A stretch of 64,000 nt of DNA, taken from the NCBI RefSeq assembly GCF_004801405.1, contig NZ_SSOB01000036.1:23676-87675 (forward strand), written 5' to 3'. This stretch comes from Cohnella fermenti. GTDB lineage: Bacteria > Bacillota > Bacilli > Paenibacillales > Paenibacillaceae. Numbering within the stretch: the stretch's first letter is position 1; each line of letters opens with the position of its first letter. Under the pieces are notes generated by a model, which saw only the letters and a program-made list of their open reading frames with translations, did not search any database and had not been told where the DNA came from. A program made the position numbers and the translations under genes. Shown here piece by piece: positions 61,295 through 64,000 of the stretch.

Positions 61295-61522
61295 ATGAGC
61301 AGAAGCAATTCCAAGAAGAGCCGCGACAAGCAAGAGCGAGCCGGCACGTTTAACCCCGAGAGACTTCGCAACGAATGGCAGCGCAAACCGCTGACACAGA
61401 TCCAACCGAATCTTAAAGCGCAGCAGCGCCGATCGCAATGCCGCCGGAAGGACGGGAGCGATGGCGCTGCTTTTTCGTTTATTGGCGTCTTAGCATATCC
61501 GCTTGCTCAGCTTAATCGATAG
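61295..61522 (+). CDS. Small basic protein whose 3' end overlaps a terminator
   Basis: The 75-residue product is Arg/Lys/Ser/Gln-rich at the N-terminus (MSRSNSKKSRDKQERAG, NPERLRNEWQRKP), like small conserved basic proteins of Paenibacillaceae. ATG 61295 follows AAGGAG. A TATACT box lies near 61237. From about residue 43 the code is the stem of a strong terminator (61422-61480), and the last residues look unlike a protein end. The native stop was probably lost by a small indel, or the tail is not translated. Confidence 0.55.
   Translation: MSRSNSKKSRDKQERAGTFNPERLRNEWQRKPLTQIQPNLKAQQRRSQCRRKDGSDGAAFSFIGVLAYPLAQLNR
61422..61480 (+). terminator. Terminator inside the 3' part of the small basic ORF
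   Basis: The 9-bp stem AGCAGCGCC/GGCGCTGCT is extended by ATCGC/GCGAT with one bulge and is followed by TTTTTCGTTT. Transcripts ending here would lack the stop codon of the ORF at 61295. Confidence 0.75.
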
Positions 61523-63714
61523 GCGCGAATGTCGCCCGGTTCGATCCTCATTCTAATGCGAGTGCGCGGCGACTCCCCGGCACCTTCGCCGGTCGCTTCA
61601 TCGCCAATCCTTACGCTTACCAACTCGGCTCCGCCTTCCTCCGCATACCACGGCTCGATCGTCTCGTACCCGGCCGGCAGTTCGATTGTCGCTTCGCTTT
61701 TCCCCTGTGCTGCCGTTGCTCCCCAGGCGTGGACGAACAGATGGGCGGCCTTGCCCTGCTCCGTATCGGCTTCCAGCACGTCCGCGCGAACGCCGTCACC
61801 GGTCACTCCTACGTAAGGCGCCAGCTCCAACCTCTTCGTCAACAACTCGCGGAAAAACCACCGAGTCTCTTCCCCCGAACTATCGCCGTTATCCCTCCAG
61901 TAAGCCGAAGCGAGCAGCGTGCCGATCCAGACCGCCCGGCCCTGCCCGTAAGATGCCAGCGTAATCGCGGCCATGCCGTCCGAGTCGAACGAAGCGAGCG
62001 TCTCGGTTCCTTCGGCGCACTCGATGTCCGTCTTGTAATACGCTCCGCTCAGGGCGAAGCCTTGTCCGGAGATCGGAATTGCCGCCGCCGAAGAGATCGT
62101 CGCTGCCGCGTAGCTGTGCTCCAGATGCTGAACCGAATGGGTCCACGTCTCTCTCACGCCGAACACCTCGTCGAATCCGTACCCCGGAACCCGAATGCTG
62201 TGCGTGCCGTCTTCCGCTTGCAGGGCTCCGAAGGAGTTTTCCGAGAGGAGGGCTCCGCCTTCCGCCACCCAGCGGCGAATCGTCTCGGCGAGCTCGCGGC
62301 TCAGGTACAACGGATACGGCATCCAGAGGCAGCGGTACCGGCGCAACTGATCCAGCGTCATGTCCTTGTCATGGATAAATTCGACCTTGTAGTTCAAGTC
62401 GTGCAGCAGCTTGTGCGCTCCCTGAACCGATTCGAAGTACGTATCCAGATGGCCGTAAGCCGCGAAGTTCGCAATTTGGTTCGCCGCCCCGTAGAAAATC
62501 GCGATCCGATCCGAAGGCCGCCGCCCGTTCGCAAGCTCCGTCCGATGGCCTTGAATTGTCCGGTTCAGCTTCGCCATGCCGCGCAGCCACGGGGTCTCCC
62601 CGCCGTCGAGATACGTGCTGCCCCACGCCGGCGCCTCGTGCCCGAGCACCTCGGGACGGTATTGCCAGAACAAATATCCCGTGATGCCGCGGGCCAGCGG
62701 AATGAGCAGGTGCTTCTTCAGCTCCGTCCATTCGAGCTTCCTCGGCTTCAGCGCCGTGTCCCCCGGGAGCGCGTGAATCTCGGAGTTGATCACCTTCTTG
62801 CCCTTCGCCGCCGAGAGCAGCAGGTCCGCCGACCAGGCCGAAGAGCCGAGGCTGTTGCCGAACAAGTCGCACGTCTCCGCCAGCCTGAAGTCGTCCGAAC
62901 CCGCCGTAATCAGGTTAAAAATCGGGCCGGGAACCGTGTGCGCCATAACCGGATGCTCGGCGTCCATAGCTCGCACGATGGACACCCGAGTCCGAAGATC
63001 GTCGGTCAGCGCGTCGGACATGAACAGGCGCCAGTCGACCATGTCGTTGAACACGGCTTTGCCGCGCGGCGGTTCGACCTCCTGCCACGCCCGGTACGTT
63101 CGCTGCCACTTGCCGTTCAGCGCATCCAGCGTGCCGTACTTCTCCTTCAGCCAGTCCGCGAATCTGGCAAGCGTGCGGTCGCAGTAGCACACCTGGTTCT
63201 CGAACGCCAGCTCCCGCTTGATGCTTGTCGTCAGCTCCGGCTCGTTCCACAGGTCCCACACCCACAGCGCGGGATGGTCCCGAAGCGCGGCCACGGCAGC
63301 CTGCAGGAACCGATCCTTCTCCGCCTGTCCTTCCGGATGATGGTAGCACGGGCCCGGCGCCCCGCCGATCTGGCGGCAGTTGATCGCCCGCGGCTCGAGG
63401 CGAACCCCGTTCTCCGTCACCATGACCGAATCGGGATAACGCTTGTAGAACCAGGCCGGCGCCACGTCGAAGATGACGTTCAGCACCACCCGCAGACCGT
63501 TGCGATGTGCGATGTCCATCAGTTCGACGATATCGTCGAACCGGAACGTGTCCGGCGCCGGCTGGCTCGCCCGCCACTGCACCCACAGCTTCACGCAGTT
63601 GAAGCCCTGCTCGGCGATACGGCGCAGATCCGGCTCCCAATGCTCGCGGAACGGGGTGGGGGAACGGTAATATTGGAATCCGAACGGGACCCATTCGAGA
63701 TCAGCTTGCTTCAT
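61507..63714 (-). CDS. GH42-family beta-galactosidase
   Basis: The 735-residue enzyme has the TIM-barrel of GH42 with the acid/base Glu158 in WVWDLWNEPEL and the nucleophile Glu312 in VINSEIHA, then the trimerisation domain (SDRIAIFYGAANQIANF; CLWMPYPLYLSRELAETI in part; EGGALLSENSFG) and a small beta domain. No signal peptide is present, so it acts on imported galactosides. It is a lone gene; the IS fragment starts about 60 bp upstream. Confidence 0.92.
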   Translation of the reverse strand: MKQADLEWVPFGFQYYRSPTPFREHWEPDLRRIAEQGFNCVKLWVQWRASQPAPDTFRFDDIVELMDIAHRNGLRVVLNVIFDVAPAWFYKRYPDSVMVTENGVRLEPRAINCRQIGGAPGPCYHHPEGQAEKDRFLQAAVAALRDHPALWVWDLWNEPELTTSIKRELAFENQVCYCDRTLARFADWLKEKYGTLDALNGKWQRTYRAWQEVEPPRGKAVFNDMVDWRLFMSDALTDDLRTRVSIVRAMDAEHPVMAHTVPGPIFNLITAGSDDFRLAETCDLFGNSLGSSAWSADLLLSAAKGKKVINSEIHALPGDTALKPRKLEWTELKKHLLIPLARGITGYLFWQYRPEVLGHEAPAWGSTYLDGGETPWLRGMAKLNRTIQGHRTELANGRRPSDRIAIFYGAANQIANFAAYGHLDTYFESVQGAHKLLHDLNYKVEFIHDKDMTLDQLRRYRCLWMPYPLYLSRELAETIRRWVAEGGALLSENSFGALQAEDGTHSIRVPGYGFDEVFGVRETWTHSVQHLEHSYAAATISSAAAIPISGQGFALSGAYYKTDIECAEGTETLASFDSDGMAAITLASYGQGRAVWIGTLLASAYWRDNGDSSGEETRWFFRELLTKRLELAPYVGVTGDGVRADVLEADTEQGKAAHLFVHAWGATAAQGKSEATIELPAGYETIEPWYAEEGGAELVSVRIGDEATGEGAGESPRTRIRMRIEPGDIRAYRLS

Positions 63715-63775
63715 GGTCGAGTCTCCTTGATGGTAGTGTGGATCGCTGCTCCGACGAACGTTTTTATGCTAAAAA

Positions 63776-64000
63776 TCAGGCTGTTGAATAACCCCTTATG
63801 AAACAGGTTGCAGGTACGAAAATGAGCCGAACGGCAAAGAAGTGGCCCCCACCCAACTCTCGTCTTGCCTGGGTGGCAAGGTATCGAGCTATCTTTTTCA
63901 GATTTTGGGCAAACGCCGTCAGGAGAGCCTGCTCTTGCATCTTGGCTCTCCCTCTGAATTTACTCCTGCGGTATTGATGCAACTCTTTGGCTTCTCCGAA
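63776..64000 (-). mobile_element. IS1182-like transposase, C-terminal end, cut by the window edge
   Basis: Read from the right edge the frame gives FGEAKELHQYRRSKFRGRAKM, here FGEAKELHQYRR, and then QEQALLTAFAQNLKKIARYL. This is the end of an IS1182/DDE-type transposase. The frame closes at 63776, and TTATTCAACAGCCTGATTTT (minus strand) next to it is the likely terminal inverted repeat. Whether the rest is intact cannot be seen. Confidence 0.8.

Overview
The window looks like chromosomal DNA of a spore-former-type, high-GC member of the Paenibacillaceae (Paenibacillus or Cohnella grade). The reasons are strong AGGAGG-type ribosome sites throughout, sigma-A promoters of the TTGACA/TATAAT type, YesM/YesN two-component systems beside LplB/LplC-type sugar transporters, large S-layer-homology and Ig-like surface proteins, and a CpsD/Wzz pair split into two genes. 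No rRNA, tRNA, CRISPR array or prophage was seen. The only mobile DNA is the end of an IS1182-like transposase at the right edge.

Left part (1-9,316, all minus strand): an exopolysaccharide region. One unit holds gmd and rmd (GDP-D-rhamnose synthesis), a Wzz-type chain-length protein, a CpsD-like kinase, galU, a lipid-anchored membrane-fusion adaptor and a secreted beta-rich protein running off the left edge. A second unit holds an acyltransferase and a nucleotidyltransferase-fold protein. Both promoters carry the same palindrome, GATACA-N3-TGTATC, placed in the spacer, near +1 or just downstream, so one unknown repressor probably controls both.

9,547-26,130: glutamate synthase large subunit; a secreted SGNH hydrolase with a copper-amine-oxidase-N-type domain; a 1 kb gene-free stretch of phased palindromes and tandem repeats; a 13-repeat Ig-like (BIG2) secreted protein; a TetR regulator with a YhgE/Pip membrane protein sharing a TGACCA-N11-(T/C)GGTCA operator; a PilZ protein; a pseudouridine synthase with a basic tail; and a small Ala/Glu-rich acidic protein.

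26,189-32,267: a membrane-anchored TPR protein, helicase HrpB, a TolB-like beta-propeller protein and a D-2-hydroxyacid dehydrogenase.

32,329-47,582 (all minus): a polysaccharide-utilisation locus. In order of transcription it has an APH-fold kinase, an unrecognised 572-residue protein, a terminator, LplB and LplC permeases, a sugar-binding lipoprotein, a YesM/YesN pair, a heparinase II/III-family lyase, a GH88 unsaturated glucuronyl hydrolase and a DUF2264 protein. The enzymes point to a uronic-acid-containing polymer. Immediately upstream on the plus strand lies murR-nagB-nagA for GlcNAc-6-phosphate breakdown, so a GlcNAc/uronate (glycosaminoglycan-like) substrate is an attractive guess.

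51,274-64,000: an SDR and a Dabb protein, an LCP ligase, DUF1294, a large SLH surface protein, cobT-cobU-cobS (nucleotide-loop assembly of cobalamin), a DUF1904 protein, a small basic protein whose 3' end overlaps a terminator, a GH42 beta-galactosidase, and the IS fragment.

The most unusual signal is in the intergenic DNA. Imperfect 16-17 bp palindromes recur at 51-52 bp (about five helical turns) in at least five separate places, and in two distant loci a four-palindrome array is conserved as a whole. A second intergenic family is a long hairpin with GGGTGCCTTATCCC arms.
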